Shown in pieces: positions 50,639 to 60,570 of a DNA stretch of 64,000 bases. The number at the start of each line of letters is the position of its first letter. Position 1 is the first letter of the stretch. The translations under genes were made by a program, and so were the position numbers. The notes below the pieces were generated by a model, which had not been told where the DNA came from, did not search any database, and saw only the letters and a program-made list of their open reading frames with translations. The stretch is taken from positions 62,001-126,000 of the forward strand of contig CBFHVA010000001.1 of assembly GCA_965659415.1 (NCBI GenBank), given 5' to 3'. Origin of the DNA: Phaeocystidibacter sp965659415. Lineage in GTDB: Bacteria > Bacteroidota > Bacteroidia > Flavobacteriales > Schleiferiaceae.

Positions 50639-52536
50639 AACTGTCCATTGTCATAGTAAATTTCAACGTTCGATACTTCTTGGAGCAATGCCTTGTTTCA
50701 GTTGAACGAGCTATTGAGGGCATTGATGCTGATGTTTGGGTGGTAGACAATGACTCTTCCGATGACTCTATGGATATGGTGCGCTCTCGTTTTCCATGGG
50801 TAAAATGCATTGATAATGAAAAGAACGTTGGTTTCTCTACTGCTAATAATCAAGCGGCAAACCAATCCAACTCAGATTTTATCCTTCTCCTCAATCCAGA
50901 TACCATTTTGCCTGAAGATAACCTCAGGCAAACATTGGCATATATGGACGCCCATCCTAAATGTGGTGCATTGGGAATCAAGATGCATGATGGATCGGGA
51001 ACTTTTCTCCCTGAGTCAAAGCGCGGAATGCCTTCTCCTTGGGTAGCTTTTTACAAGATTTTCGGTTTGAGCAGTCTCTTTCCGAAATCCAAACGCTTTG
51101 CTCGATATCACCTGGGTCACCTCAGCGAAACTGAAAACCAAAGAGTGGAGATCTTAGCAGGCGCTTACATGCTAATGCGAAGAGAAGCTTGGGAGGCAGC
51201 TGGAGGTCTGGACGAAACGTATTTCATGTATGGCGAAGACATCGATTTGAGCTACAGCATTGAAAAGGCGGGCTTTGAAGTGCATTATTACGTCGATTCT
51301 CCAATCATTCATTACAAAGGAGAAAGCACTAAAAAAGGCAGTCTGAACTACGTGTTCATGTTTTACAATGCCATGCTCATTTTCGCCAGAAAGCATCTAT
51401 CGAAGAGTTACGCCCAAGTATTCAGCTACCTCATTCGGGTAGCTATCTATTTGCGCGCCGGGGTGAGCGTAGCAAAGAGAGTGCTGAACAAAATTAGCTT
51501 GCCCCTTGGGGATTTACTCTTGTACACTGGAGGCATGCAGCTCATCATTCAGTATTGGGAAAGCAACCATCGTTTTATAGAAGGAGGCGCTTACCCCGAA
51601 TTTTACAAATGGGGAATCACACCAGCTTATGGTGCACTTTGGATAGTGGGAATACTCTTGCTCGGCGGATATCGCAAGCCCATTCAGCTCAACCGGGTTC
51701 TACTCGGTTTGGGCCTTGGTACAGCTTTTATATTCGGACTCTATGCACTCTCTGATGAAGCCGTTCGTTTCTCTCGAGCGCTCATAGTACTTGGCGCCGG
51801 GTGGATGACCTTCACCGTGATGCTCCTTCGCTTTTCTCTAAGTCTATTTCCATCTGCCGGAATGGGATTTTGGAATAGTGGACAACGAAAAGTGGGTTTT
51901 ATCGGCAACAAAGAAAACATATCAAGCGTCCAAACCATGTTGGGATCTCAGGAGAAGGCTGAGCTTTTCATGCATCTTAACATGAAGGACCTAGGGGCTC
52001 AGATCTACGCAAACGATATTAATGAAATCATCTTTGATGGGGAACAGCTGAGCTACAAGGAGATAATCCAATGGATCGTAACTTGGGGTGGCTCCATGAA
52101 CTTAAAGTTTCAGATTGCATACCCTTCTCGCCAATGGATGATTGGCAGCGAGAGCATTCACACGCAAGGCGCTGCTACCAACTCCGCTAAGCTTCGACTC
52201 AGCGAACCAGAAACGTTAAGAGCCAAGCGTTCATTTGACCTGGCAGTAGTATTATTTCTTTGGTTACTCTCCCCAATTGCGATATGGGCCCCACGTATTC
52301 GGAACTTGTGGTGGAACAGTTTTGCCGTTTTATTTGGTTCGAAAACTTGGGTGGGATACTCAGGAAGCGCAAACCTGCTTCCAAAAATCCGAAGCGGAAT
52401 TATTCCTGTCAAGTTTCTGACCAACAAATACTTGCAAGATGAAGCTGATAGAGCTTATGCGAAAACAGCTGATGTCAATTTAGATGCGCGCATCCTCATT
52501 CGATATATCAGAATGGGAAAGCAGACCAAGAATTGA
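50635..52536 (+). CDS. GT2 glycosyltransferase with long C-terminal membrane extension
   Basis: A 633-residue protein. Residues 1-265 are a GT-A family 2 glycosyltransferase of the rhamnosyltransferase-like group: LSIVIVNFNVRYFLEQCL, VWVVDNDSSDDSMDMV, GFSTANNQAANQSNSDFILLLNPDT, AGAYMLMRREAWEAAGGLDETYFMYGEDIDLSYSIEKAG. Then come membrane helices (about 335-405), a Rossmann-like part (VGFIGNKENISSVQTML, about 420-520) and a final segment with one or two helices (LAVVLFLWLLSPIAIW) resembling the start of a WbaP-type sugar transferase but without its catalytic part. The start is GTG, overlapping the upstream stop. Likely polysaccharide or lipid-linked glycan assembly. Confidence 0.88.
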   Translation: MKLSIVIVNFNVRYFLEQCLVSVERAIEGIDADVWVVDNDSSDDSMDMVRSRFPWVKCIDNEKNVGFSTANNQAANQSNSDFILLLNPDTILPEDNLRQTLAYMDAHPKCGALGIKMHDGSGTFLPESKRGMPSPWVAFYKIFGLSSLFPKSKRFARYHLGHLSETENQRVEILAGAYMLMRREAWEAAGGLDETYFMYGEDIDLSYSIEKAGFEVHYYVDSPIIHYKGESTKKGSLNYVFMFYNAMLIFARKHLSKSYAQVFSYLIRVAIYLRAGVSVAKRVLNKISLPLGDLLLYTGGMQLIIQYWESNHRFIEGGAYPEFYKWGITPAYGALWIVGILLLGGYRKPIQLNRVLLGLGLGTAFIFGLYALSDEAVRFSRALIVLGAGWMTFTVMLLRFSLSLFPSAGMGFWNSGQRKVGFIGNKENISSVQTMLGSQEKAELFMHLNMKDLGAQIYANDINEIIFDGEQLSYKEIIQWIVTWGGSMNLKFQIAYPSRQWMIGSESIHTQGAATNSAKLRLSEPETLRAKRSFDLAVVLFLWLLSPIAIWAPRIRNLWWNSFAVLFGSKTWVGYSGSANLLPKIRSGIIPVKFLTNKYLQDEADRAYAKTADVNLDARILIRYIRMGKQTKN

Positions 52537-52612
52537 CTTTTGCCGTAAAGAAAAGCCCCCTTTTGCCTTTTCCTTTTTCTTACCTTCGCAGTCGCGAAAA
52601 AGCACGCAACTT

Positions 52613-53959
52613 ATGGCTCAGTATGAATTGATCATGCCCAAGATGGGCGAAAGTGTAGCAGAAGCTACGATTATCAATTGGCTCAAAGAGGAAGGTGATT
52701 CCATCGATATCGAGGAATCTGTCCTAGAAATCGCTACCGACAAAGTAGATAGTGAAGTACCCTCACCTGTTGAAGGTAAACTCATTGAAAGAAAATACGC
52801 CGAGAACGATGTTGTTCAGGTAGGCGATGTAATTGCCATCATCGAAACAGAAGGAGGCGATGCTCCCACAGCGTCGGCACCAGCTACAGAAGCTAAGAAG
52901 TCAGAGGCGGAAGCAGCTGCTCCTAAAGAGGCTGCAGCGGCTGAAACTCGCGTTACTGAGGCACTCGAAGCTGCGGGCTCAATTGCACGTGAAAGCAACG
53001 GAAGGTTCTACTCTCCGCTCGTTCGCAGTATTGCGGAAACAGAGGGAATTTCCCAAGCCGAACTCGACGGTATTCCGGGTTCAGGATCTGAAGGAAGAGT
53101 TACCAAACACGACATTCTCAATTATATCGAGAACCGTGGCTTACAACCTGCGAAAGCAGCTGTCACCCCTTCAACTCCTGCGACATCTTCGACTCCTGCA
53201 AGCGGAGGAAATCAGATGCCAAAATACACGGGTACCGTTCCTGTATTCCCTGGTGATGAGATCGTGGAAATGGACCGAATGCGCAAGCTGATCTCAGACC
53301 ATATGGTGATGAGTAAGCACGTTTCTCCGCACGTTACTAGCTTCGTTGAGGCTGATGTAACCAACATTGTGAACTGGAGAAATAAGGTAAAAAAGGAATT
53401 CCAAGATCGTGAAGGAGAGAAAATCACCTTCACACCTATTTTCGTTGAAGCATTGGTGAAAGCCATCAAAGACTTCCCGAATATCAATGTTTCTGTTGAT
53501 GGAGATAAGATTGTCATGCACAAGCCGATTAACATTGGTATGGCTGCGGCCCTTCCTTCGGGCAACTTAATTGTACCTGTGATTAAGAACGCCGATCAGC
53601 TGAATCTAGTTGGATTAACAAAGCAGGTGAATGATTTGGCCAACCGTGCTCGTGCCAACAAGCTCTCTCCAGATGAGATTAAGGACGGCACGTACACCTT
53701 AACCAATGTGGGTTCATTTGGAAACGTGCTCGGTACACCTATCATTAATCAGCCTCAAGTAGCGATTATGGCTGTGGGCGCGATCGTTAAAAAGCCTGCT
53801 GTTATCGAAACTCCGGATGGTGATATGATTGCCATTCGTCACAAAATGTTCTTGTCGCATTCTTACGACCACCGCGTAGTGGATGGAGCATTGGGTGGCA
53901 TGTTTGTGCGCAGAGTAGCCGATTATTTGGAAGAATGGGATGTTAATCGAGAATTCTGA
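52613..53959 (+). CDS. 2-oxoacid dehydrogenase E2 (lipoyl acyltransferase)
   Basis: A 448-residue dihydrolipoamide acyltransferase. One N-terminal lipoyl domain (about 1-80) with the lipoylated Lys44 in EIATDKVDSEV, an Ala/Pro/Glu-rich linker, a peripheral-subunit-binding domain (about 130-170; YSPLVRSIAETEGISQAELDGIPGSG), a second Pro/Thr/Ser linker, and the CAT domain (about 215-448) with the active site SYDHRVVDGALG (His420). The sequence resembles the branched-chain or 2-oxoglutarate type rather than PDH. No E1 or E3 gene is near, so the complex cannot be fixed. I set the start at the ATG at 52613 because the lipoyl domain begins there. A strong terminator follows. Confidence 0.93.
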   Translation: MAQYELIMPKMGESVAEATIINWLKEEGDSIDIEESVLEIATDKVDSEVPSPVEGKLIERKYAENDVVQVGDVIAIIETEGGDAPTASAPATEAKKSEAEAAAPKEAAAAETRVTEALEAAGSIARESNGRFYSPLVRSIAETEGISQAELDGIPGSGSEGRVTKHDILNYIENRGLQPAKAAVTPSTPATSSTPASGGNQMPKYTGTVPVFPGDEIVEMDRMRKLISDHMVMSKHVSPHVTSFVEADVTNIVNWRNKVKKEFQDREGEKITFTPIFVEALVKAIKDFPNINVSVDGDKIVMHKPINIGMAAALPSGNLIVPVIKNADQLNLVGLTKQVNDLANRARANKLSPDEIKDGTYTLTNVGSFGNVLGTPIINQPQVAIMAVGAIVKKPAVIETPDGDMIAIRHKMFLSHSYDHRVVDGALGGMFVRRVADYLEEWDVNREF

Positions 53960-53989
53960 TTCTCTTTCCTAGTTCCTACTTATATTAGG

Positions 53990-54015
53990 GGGTGTCCAAA
54001 TGGGCACCCTTTTTT
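53990..54015 (+). terminator. Intrinsic terminator after the E2 gene
   Basis: GGGTGTCC and GGGCACCC pair (one G-U) around AAAT, followed by TTTTTT. It separates the E2 gene from the RND operon. Confidence 0.9.
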
Positions 54016-54027
54016 ATTACACGAAAC

Positions 54028-55167
54028 ATGAAGTTGACTACCCTAATCTCCAGTCTTGGAGCAATGGCTATCTTATCAAGCTGTTCCTCTGATAAAGGCG
54101 GAGCTGTTCCACCCAAGCCCACTCCCGTAATCGAAGTTGCAAAAATTGCGGTACCCATAATCACAGAATTCCCCGGACAAGTATATGGCATTCAGGATAT
54201 TCCAATCCGTGCCCGGGTGGAAGGTTTCCTAGAAGAAATGACCTTTGATGAAGGTTCATATGTACAACGTGGGCAACCGCTCTACGTGATTGACCCACTT
54301 CCCTATCAGGCAAGGCTCAATGCAGCCATGAGTAAATTGGCTCAGGCGGAAACCAATGAGGTTAAAACCAAGAACGACTTGGACAGAATACAACCTCTCG
54401 CCGAACGAAATGCTGTGAGTAAAAGTGATCTTGACGCTGCTATTGCGGAGTATGAAGCCGCGCAAGCTTCCGTTGCCGCAGCTCAAGCAGAAGTAGAACT
54501 GGCAGAAATTGAGTTGGGGTATGCGAACATCGAATCACCTATCAACGGTATTATAGGAAAAACAGAAGCTCGTGAGGGTGAATATGTGGGAAGGTCTCCG
54601 AACCCTGTCATTCTAAATGTCGTAAGTCGAGTTGATTCATTCAGAGTGGAGTTCTTTATTCCGGAGCGGCAATATATCGGCATTGTGAGAACGCGAAGAG
54701 AGAATCCTTCAAGTTCAGATGATGGAACGCGATTTTCTGTGGTGCTGTCCGATGGTTCGTTACTCGATGTTGAAGGGACTTTCGACTTCTTAGACCGTGC
54801 AGTCGACCGCACTACCGGCTCGATCCGTGCACAAGTCATTTTTCCAAATGACAATCAACTTGTACGTCCGGGCCAATTCGTGAAGCTCCGCATTACTATT
54901 GATGCAGACGAAGAAGAAGTGGTGGTACCATCGCGAGCCATAGGTGATTTGCAAGGCAAGAAGTTCGTTTTTGTAGTTGACGAAGAACAAAAAGCACAAC
55001 GTCGATTTGTAGAACTCGGGCGTGAGTGGGGTGATATTCGCGTCATTGACGAAGGTCTGGAGCCAGGCGAAAAGATTGTCCTTGAAGGCATACAAGCCGC
55101 AGGAACTGGAGCGGCTATTCAACCCGTAGATACGGTTTTCTCATCCATCAATGATGTGAAATTATGA
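54028..55167 (+). CDS. RND efflux periplasmic adaptor (membrane fusion protein)
   Basis: A 379-residue AcrA-like adaptor, a lipoprotein with Cys19 in ILSSCSS. Order: beta-barrel/lipoyl half motif VTEFPGQVYGIQDIPIRARVEGFLEEMTFDEGSYVQRGQPLYVIDP, the alpha-hairpin (about 95-165), lipoyl return (YANIESPINGIIGKTEAREGEYVG), beta-barrel and membrane-proximal domain. It bridges the inner membrane pump and outer membrane channel. I placed the start at the ATG at 54028, because a longer frame from 53992 would start inside the terminator stem. Its TGA overlaps the pump ATG (ATGA). Confidence 0.94.
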   Translation: MKLTTLISSLGAMAILSSCSSDKGGAVPPKPTPVIEVAKIAVPIITEFPGQVYGIQDIPIRARVEGFLEEMTFDEGSYVQRGQPLYVIDPLPYQARLNAAMSKLAQAETNEVKTKNDLDRIQPLAERNAVSKSDLDAAIAEYEAAQASVAAAQAEVELAEIELGYANIESPINGIIGKTEAREGEYVGRSPNPVILNVVSRVDSFRVEFFIPERQYIGIVRTRRENPSSSDDGTRFSVVLSDGSLLDVEGTFDFLDRAVDRTTGSIRAQVIFPNDNQLVRPGQFVKLRITIDADEEEVVVPSRAIGDLQGKKFVFVVDEEQKAQRRFVELGREWGDIRVIDEGLEPGEKIVLEGIQAAGTGAAIQPVDTVFSSINDVKL

Positions 55168-58100
55168 GTAGCGGTATGAAACACCACTTCTTTGTTCAAC
55201 GTCCCATTATGGCGTTCGTTATTGCCATTGTGATGGCTATTGTGGGGGCGGTGAGTATCCTCGGATTGCCAATTGAACAATATCCGAACATCACTCCACC
55301 TATTGTTCAGGTGCGGGCCAATTACACAGGAGCCAATGCGGTGAGTATTGAGCAGAGCGTGGCTGCTCCCATTGAAGAGCAGGTAAATGGTGTAGACAAT
55401 ATGATCTACATGAAATCGATTAACTCGAACGACGGGACTATGTCGCTCGATGTGAGCTTCGATATTGGCACCGATCCAGATATGAATACGGTTTTCGTTC
55501 AAAACCGTGTATCCTCAGCTACGGCTAAGCTTCCAGAAGAAGTGAAGCGATTGGGTGTAACCACCCAGAAATCGATGCCCAACATTTTGATGTTGATTGG
55601 TTTGACCTCCTCAGACCCGAGCATTGACCAAAACTTCTTAGGCAATTATGCACTGATTAATATTCGGGACGAACTCTCACGAATTCGGGGAATCGGTCGT
55701 GTGGATGTGCTGGGAACGAGCAACTATTCCATGCGAATTTGGATTCGTCCGGATCGCCTCTCTGCCTTAGGGATTACTATTCAGGAAATACAAGCGGCTA
55801 TTCGAGCTCAAAACGTCATTGTTCCTGGAGGTAAGTTTGGGGCCGAACCAGCTCCGGAGGGAACAGAATTCACTTATACAGTCCGTCTCCCTGATCGATT
55901 ACAAACCGAAGAAGAGTTCGGTGAGATTGTGGTACGCACCAATTCAGATGGATCTCAGGTAAAACTAAAACACATCTCCAGAATTGCTCTGGAAGTGGAA
56001 AGTTATAGTGCCAAATCGAGATTGAACGGCGACCCATGTGCGGCCATTGCGATTTATCAAGCGCCGGGTACCAATGCGGTGGAACTTGCGGAAAACGTCC
56101 GCGTGGCCATGGAGCGCATGTCCGAGTTGTTCCCTGAAAACATGGACTACACTGTTGCCTTGGATTCTACAGCACCCATAACTGCTGGTATTCGCGAGAT
56201 CATAATCACCCTCATTGTAGCCCTAATTCTTGTAGTATTAGTCGTTTATCTATTCATTCAAGATGCCCGCGCTACGTTGATTCCAACTTTGGCAATACCT
56301 GTATCTCTATTAGCGGCTTTTGCATTCTTCCCGCTACTCGGTTTTTCTATCAACGTACTTTCATTACTCGGACTTGTACTAGCTATTGGTATTGTGGTAG
56401 ATGACGCCATCGTAGTTGTAGAAGCCGTGCAGGTAAACATGGCCAATGGCATGGACCCGAAGGAGGCTACAACCAAAGCCATGAAGGAAGTTACGGTACC
56501 GGTCATTGCCACTACATTGGTTTTAGTTGCCGTGTTCCTACCGGTATCATTTATTTCGGGGATTACCGGACAATTATATCAACAGTTTGCCATTACGGTA
56601 GCTGTATCAACCGTTTTCTCTAGCATCAATGCATTGAGTCTTTCACCAGCCTTATGCTCAAAGATTCTAAAAGCACCGGAGGAACCCAAAGGACTTCTCG
56701 GACCATTCTTTAGACGTTTTAACCGATGGTTTGATAAGAGTACAGAGGGCTATTCGAGTTTTGCTTCTGCCATTACACGAAAGTTTAAACGGAGTTTGGT
56801 TTATACGTTGGTAATCCTCGTAGGTGGTGTAATCCTTGGAGGTAGACTTCCCGGTGGATTTATCCCTGAAGAAGACCAAGGGTATATTTTCGTAAACCTT
56901 CAACTCCCTATGGCCTCTTCTCTTCAAAGAACCGATGCATCCATGCGTCAAATTGAAGGGCTGCTAGAAAAATTGCCAGCGGTTGAGCATATCACTGCAA
57001 TTGGAGGATTTAGTATGCTGTCAGGTTCAATGGCTCCAAATACGGGTTTTGTATTTGTGAAGCTTACAGATTGGGATGAACGCGAGGCTACCGCGCTTCA
57101 AATAGCAAGAGCGCTTAATGGTAGATTGTACATGGGCGTAGCGGACGGACAAGGCTATGCATTTGGTCCACCTCCAATACCAGGCCTAGGAAACGGAAGT
57201 GGTTACTCCATAATGGTTCAAGACCGGGGTGGAAACTCACCGCAATACTTGGAAACACACCTGAGGAATTTTATTCAAGCTGCTCAAGCCCGCCCTGAGA
57301 TTGAATCAGCTATCTCAATGTATCAAGCTTCGGTTCCTCAAAAGAAGATTTCTATTAATCGTGATAAAGTGCTACAAGCTGGTGTAAAGCTTGAAGATGT
57401 ACAAACCACCTTTGCGGCTTTCCTAGGAGGTGCTTACGTAAACGATTTCAACAAATTTGGACGTCTGTATAAAACCTACGTACAAGCGGAGGCAGAATAT
57501 CGTCAGGATGAAAGCGGATTGGACCTATTTTTTGTAAAAAACAGCGAGGGTGGTGATGTTCCATTGGCCGCTATGGTAGAAGTTACGGAGGTCTATGGCC
57601 CTGACTATACCAACCGATTTAACCTTTTCCGGTCGGCTGAAGTGACTGGTCAACCGGCCGAAGGGTACTCCTCGGCACAGGCCATGGCAGCATTGACAAA
57701 AGTGGCTGAAGAAGTTTTACCTTCTGACATGGCCACCTCATGGAACGGTATGTCCTATCAAGAAGAAAAAGCCGCAGGCTCTATTGGAGTTATCTTCGGA
57801 TTCTCTCTCTTCTTCGTATTCCTGATTCTTGCAGCCCAATATGAGTCTTGGTCGATGCCACTGAGCATTCTCATGGGAACGCCATTTGCGCTTTTTGGAG
57901 CTTTGCTTTTCCTATTCATTGGAAGATGGCTGCTTGGAGGCTACGACTTTAACATTTTTGCCCAAATCAGTTTGGTGATGCTCATCGCTATGGCGGCCAA
58001 GAATGCTATTCTAATCATAGAGTTCGCAAAGATCAAATTTGATGAAGGTCTTTCGTTGATGGATGCCGCTATTGAGGCTGCAAAATTGCGTTTTAGACCG

Positions 58101-58325
58101 ATATTAATGACGGCAGCGAGCTTTATTCTCGGTATCCTTCCCTTAATAATAGCTAGCGGCGCCGGAGCTGAAGCACGAAAAGTCATGGGACTCGCATTAC
58201 TCGGCGGAATGGTACTAGCTACTGCTTTGGGGGTACTCTTCTACCCAGCCTTCTTTGTACTCATCGGAAAGGCCTTTAATTACGAGAAGAAGCGTGAACT
58301 TGAAAAAGCTGGAACAGATGAATAA
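55164..58325 (+). CDS. RND multidrug efflux permease (HAE1/AcrB type)
   Basis: A 1053-residue proton-driven pump. Family marks: FFVQRPIMAFVIAIVMAIVGAVSILGLPIEQYPNITPP at the N-terminus, the TM4 proton-relay pair Asp413-Asp414 in GIVVDDAIVVVEAV, GFIPEEDQGYIFVNLQLP at the start of the second half, and GMSYQEEKAAGS, LIAMAAKNAILIIEFA, LRFRPILMTAASFILGILPL in the C-terminal half. It exports drugs, dyes or detergents across the outer membrane with its adaptor and channel. Start overlaps the adaptor stop; its last 8 bases overlap the OMF start. No local regulator gene is seen. Confidence 0.97.
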   Translation: MSSGMKHHFFVQRPIMAFVIAIVMAIVGAVSILGLPIEQYPNITPPIVQVRANYTGANAVSIEQSVAAPIEEQVNGVDNMIYMKSINSNDGTMSLDVSFDIGTDPDMNTVFVQNRVSSATAKLPEEVKRLGVTTQKSMPNILMLIGLTSSDPSIDQNFLGNYALINIRDELSRIRGIGRVDVLGTSNYSMRIWIRPDRLSALGITIQEIQAAIRAQNVIVPGGKFGAEPAPEGTEFTYTVRLPDRLQTEEEFGEIVVRTNSDGSQVKLKHISRIALEVESYSAKSRLNGDPCAAIAIYQAPGTNAVELAENVRVAMERMSELFPENMDYTVALDSTAPITAGIREIIITLIVALILVVLVVYLFIQDARATLIPTLAIPVSLLAAFAFFPLLGFSINVLSLLGLVLAIGIVVDDAIVVVEAVQVNMANGMDPKEATTKAMKEVTVPVIATTLVLVAVFLPVSFISGITGQLYQQFAITVAVSTVFSSINALSLSPALCSKILKAPEEPKGLLGPFFRRFNRWFDKSTEGYSSFASAITRKFKRSLVYTLVILVGGVILGGRLPGGFIPEEDQGYIFVNLQLPMASSLQRTDASMRQIEGLLEKLPAVEHITAIGGFSMLSGSMAPNTGFVFVKLTDWDEREATALQIARALNGRLYMGVADGQGYAFGPPPIPGLGNGSGYSIMVQDRGGNSPQYLETHLRNFIQAAQARPEIESAISMYQASVPQKKISINRDKVLQAGVKLEDVQTTFAAFLGGAYVNDFNKFGRLYKTYVQAEAEYRQDESGLDLFFVKNSEGGDVPLAAMVEVTEVYGPDYTNRFNLFRSAEVTGQPAEGYSSAQAMAALTKVAEEVLPSDMATSWNGMSYQEEKAAGSIGVIFGFSLFFVFLILAAQYESWSMPLSILMGTPFALFGALLFLFIGRWLLGGYDFNIFAQISLVMLIAMAAKNAILIIEFAKIKFDEGLSLMDAAIEAAKLRFRPILMTAASFILGILPLIIASGAGAEARKVMGLALLGGMVLATALGVLFYPAFFVLIGKAFNYEKKRELEKAGTDE

Positions 58326-59739
58326 ACTAAAACTAGCATCCAGCATTGCTCTCTTTGTGTTCGCCGTTTCATCGTGTAAGATGGGGCCGAATTACGAGGC
58401 TCCTGAAACGGAATATGTGCCTACAGAATGGGGACAAGTAGACAGCACCTTTGCGATAGATACCATCGTGTCGAATCCAGATTGGTGGACCTATTTCAAT
58501 GACCCAGTCTTGGACACCCTCATTCGAATGGCACTAGCGAATAATAGAAATGCGCTGATTGCCGCACAACGGGTGGAAAGATCTAGACTTGAGCTCGGCA
58601 TTCAAAAGGCTGAACTCTTGCCAAAATTCAATTACCAAGTATCTGCACAGCGGGGAAATTTGGTGCAGAATCAGATATCGCAAGATCCTTCTACACTCTT
58701 GTTAGCAGGAGGTTCTGTGTCGTGGGAGCTTGATTTTTGGGGAAAATACCGTCGATTAAATGAGGCTGCACGGGCAGACTTAATGGGAGAGCTAAATGCT
58801 CAAAGATCACTGCAAATCAGCTTAATAGCACAAGTGGCAGCAACGTACTTCGAACTGCTCGAATACCGTAACCGCTTGAAAATTGCCGTGGAAACAACGG
58901 CTCTTCGAGACAGCACCCTCGACTTAATCAGAGATAGATTTAATGGGGGGATCATTCCAGAGATTGATGTGAATCAGGCCGAAATTCAGTACGCCATTAG
59001 TGCTTCATCCATCCCTTTGTATCAAAGATTGAGCGCTCAAACCGAACAATTATTGTCGGTTCTCGTAGGTTTGCCTCCACAACCTATCCCTTCAGGAACA
59101 CCGCTTCAAGACCAGAACTACGATCAAGAATTAAGAGTAGCTGTGCCTTCAGCGATACTAAAATTCAGACCCGATATTCTGCAAGCGGAACAGAATCTTA
59201 TTGCAGCCAATGCCATAATAGGTGTGCGCACCGCTGAACTCTTCCCAAGCATTTCCCTTTCGGGTACATTAGCGGCCGCAGGCGATCCAACAAATTTCGG
59301 ACAGGCAGCCGTATGGAACGTAGGTGCTGGTTTGGCAGGGCCTCTATTCTACTGGCAACAAAACTTACGTCGTGTTGATGTGGCAGAAGTAGAAACACAG
59401 ATTGCTTTATTGAACTATGAACAAACTGTTCTTGAAGCTTTTCAGGAAGTTGAATTGGCTATTACGAATATCCGTACCCTACGGGAAGAAGTCATTGCTC
59501 GTCAATTGCACGTTGACGCCGCACAAAACGCCCAAGATCTATCCTACTCTCGATACGATCAAGGCGTGACGAGCTATTTGGAGTATCTCGAAACGCAACG
59601 TCAGCTTTTTGATGCACAAAACTTCCTCACCACTGCGCAAGCCGAATTACTTAGTGCCTATTTAGAGCTGTATCGCGCAACTGGAGGTGGATGGTTAAAT
59701 GAAGACGAAAAAGCTGCAGCCGAGGAGCAACAGCAATAA
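58318..59739 (+). CDS. RND outer membrane efflux lipoprotein (TolC/NodT family)
   Basis: A 473-residue outer membrane channel of the NodT/OprM type, a lipoprotein with Cys20 in VSSCKMGPNYEAP. Two OEP repeats: the first (about 65-250) with WWTYFNDPVLDTLIRMALANNRNALIAAQRVERSRLELGIQKAELLPKF, the second with RPDILQAEQNLIAANAIIGVRTAELFPSISLSG and QNAQDLSYSRYDQGVTSYLEYLETQRQLFDAQNFLTTAQAELL. I moved the start from the internal frame opening at 58255 to the ATG at 58318. It completes the tripartite pump, overlapping the pump gene by 8 bases. Confidence 0.95.
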   Translation: MNKLKLASSIALFVFAVSSCKMGPNYEAPETEYVPTEWGQVDSTFAIDTIVSNPDWWTYFNDPVLDTLIRMALANNRNALIAAQRVERSRLELGIQKAELLPKFNYQVSAQRGNLVQNQISQDPSTLLLAGGSVSWELDFWGKYRRLNEAARADLMGELNAQRSLQISLIAQVAATYFELLEYRNRLKIAVETTALRDSTLDLIRDRFNGGIIPEIDVNQAEIQYAISASSIPLYQRLSAQTEQLLSVLVGLPPQPIPSGTPLQDQNYDQELRVAVPSAILKFRPDILQAEQNLIAANAIIGVRTAELFPSISLSGTLAAAGDPTNFGQAAVWNVGAGLAGPLFYWQQNLRRVDVAEVETQIALLNYEQTVLEAFQEVELAITNIRTLREEVIARQLHVDAAQNAQDLSYSRYDQGVTSYLEYLETQRQLFDAQNFLTTAQAELLSAYLELYRATGGGWLNEDEKAAAEEQQQ

Positions 59740-59753
59740 AAATTGTACTGATT

Positions 59754-60521
59754 ATGGACCTTCAACTTAAGAGGCCAATCTGCTTTTTTGATTTAGAAAC
59801 CACCGGCGTTAATGTGGTAAAAGATCGCATTGTTGAGATTTCTATTTTAAAAATCTATCCCAATGGTGAGAAGGAAAGCCGGACTTGGTTAGTAAATCCG
59901 GAGAGAGCTATTCCCAAGGAAAGCTCGGACATTCATGGAATCACCGACGAACGCGTAAAGGACTCCCCCACTTTCAAGGAGTTGGCGCACCGTGTACATG
60001 ATATGATCAAGGACAGTGATTTAGCTGGATATAATTCGAACAAATTCGACATCCCGTTACTGGCCGAAGAGTTTCTGCGTGCCGATATCGACTTCGACAT
60101 GAATAAGCGCGTTGCGGTAGATGTACAAAACATCTTTCACCGAATGGAGCAACGGACCTTAGAGGCGGCATATCGATTTTACTGTGATCAAACGCTGGAA
60201 AATGCGCATTCCGCCGAAGCCGACGTCACTGCCACGTACGAAGTTTTGAAGGCCCAATTGGATAAATATGATGAGCTAGAGAACGACATGGATTGGTTAA
60301 GTGAGTTCTCTAACCGCCAGAAGGTAGCCGATTTTGCTGGGTTTATAGCGTATAATGAGAACGACGAAGTTCAGTTCACTTTTGGAAAGTACAAGGGGCA
60401 TCTCGTCAATGAAGTGCTGGATAAAGACCCCGGATACTACGGTTGGATCTTAAATTCCGATTTTCCGCTTTACACAAAGAAAATTCTTACCCAAATTAAG
60501 CTTCAAAAACTGAGCAGATAA
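59754..60521 (+). CDS. DnaQ-type 3'-5' exonuclease with DUF3820-like tail
   Basis: A 255-residue protein. The DEDDh exonuclease domain (about 8-175) has Exo I CFFDLETTGVNVVKDRIVEI, Exo II YNSNKFDIPLLAEEF and Exo III NAHSAEADVTATYEVL with the catalytic His. The last 60 residues (about 195-255) carry VADFAGFIAYNENDEVQFTFGKYKG, close to the DUF3820 domain common behind DnaQ-type proteins in Bacteroidota. A role in replication proofreading or nucleic acid trimming is likely; no polymerase gene is near. It starts 14 bases after the efflux operon. Confidence 0.92.
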   Translation: MDLQLKRPICFFDLETTGVNVVKDRIVEISILKIYPNGEKESRTWLVNPERAIPKESSDIHGITDERVKDSPTFKELAHRVHDMIKDSDLAGYNSNKFDIPLLAEEFLRADIDFDMNKRVAVDVQNIFHRMEQRTLEAAYRFYCDQTLENAHSAEADVTATYEVLKAQLDKYDELENDMDWLSEFSNRQKVADFAGFIAYNENDEVQFTFGKYKGHLVNEVLDKDPGYYGWILNSDFPLYTKKILTQIKLQKLSR

Positions 60522-60570
60522 TTCTTCATGCGCGAATTGAGTATCTTCCCAGCCTAAATGCGCATTACAC

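Noticed and set aside
53992..54027. A longer N-terminus for the RND adaptor, starting GTG at 53992
   Set aside because: It would begin inside the E2 terminator stem; the lipoprotein signal begins at the ATG at 54028.
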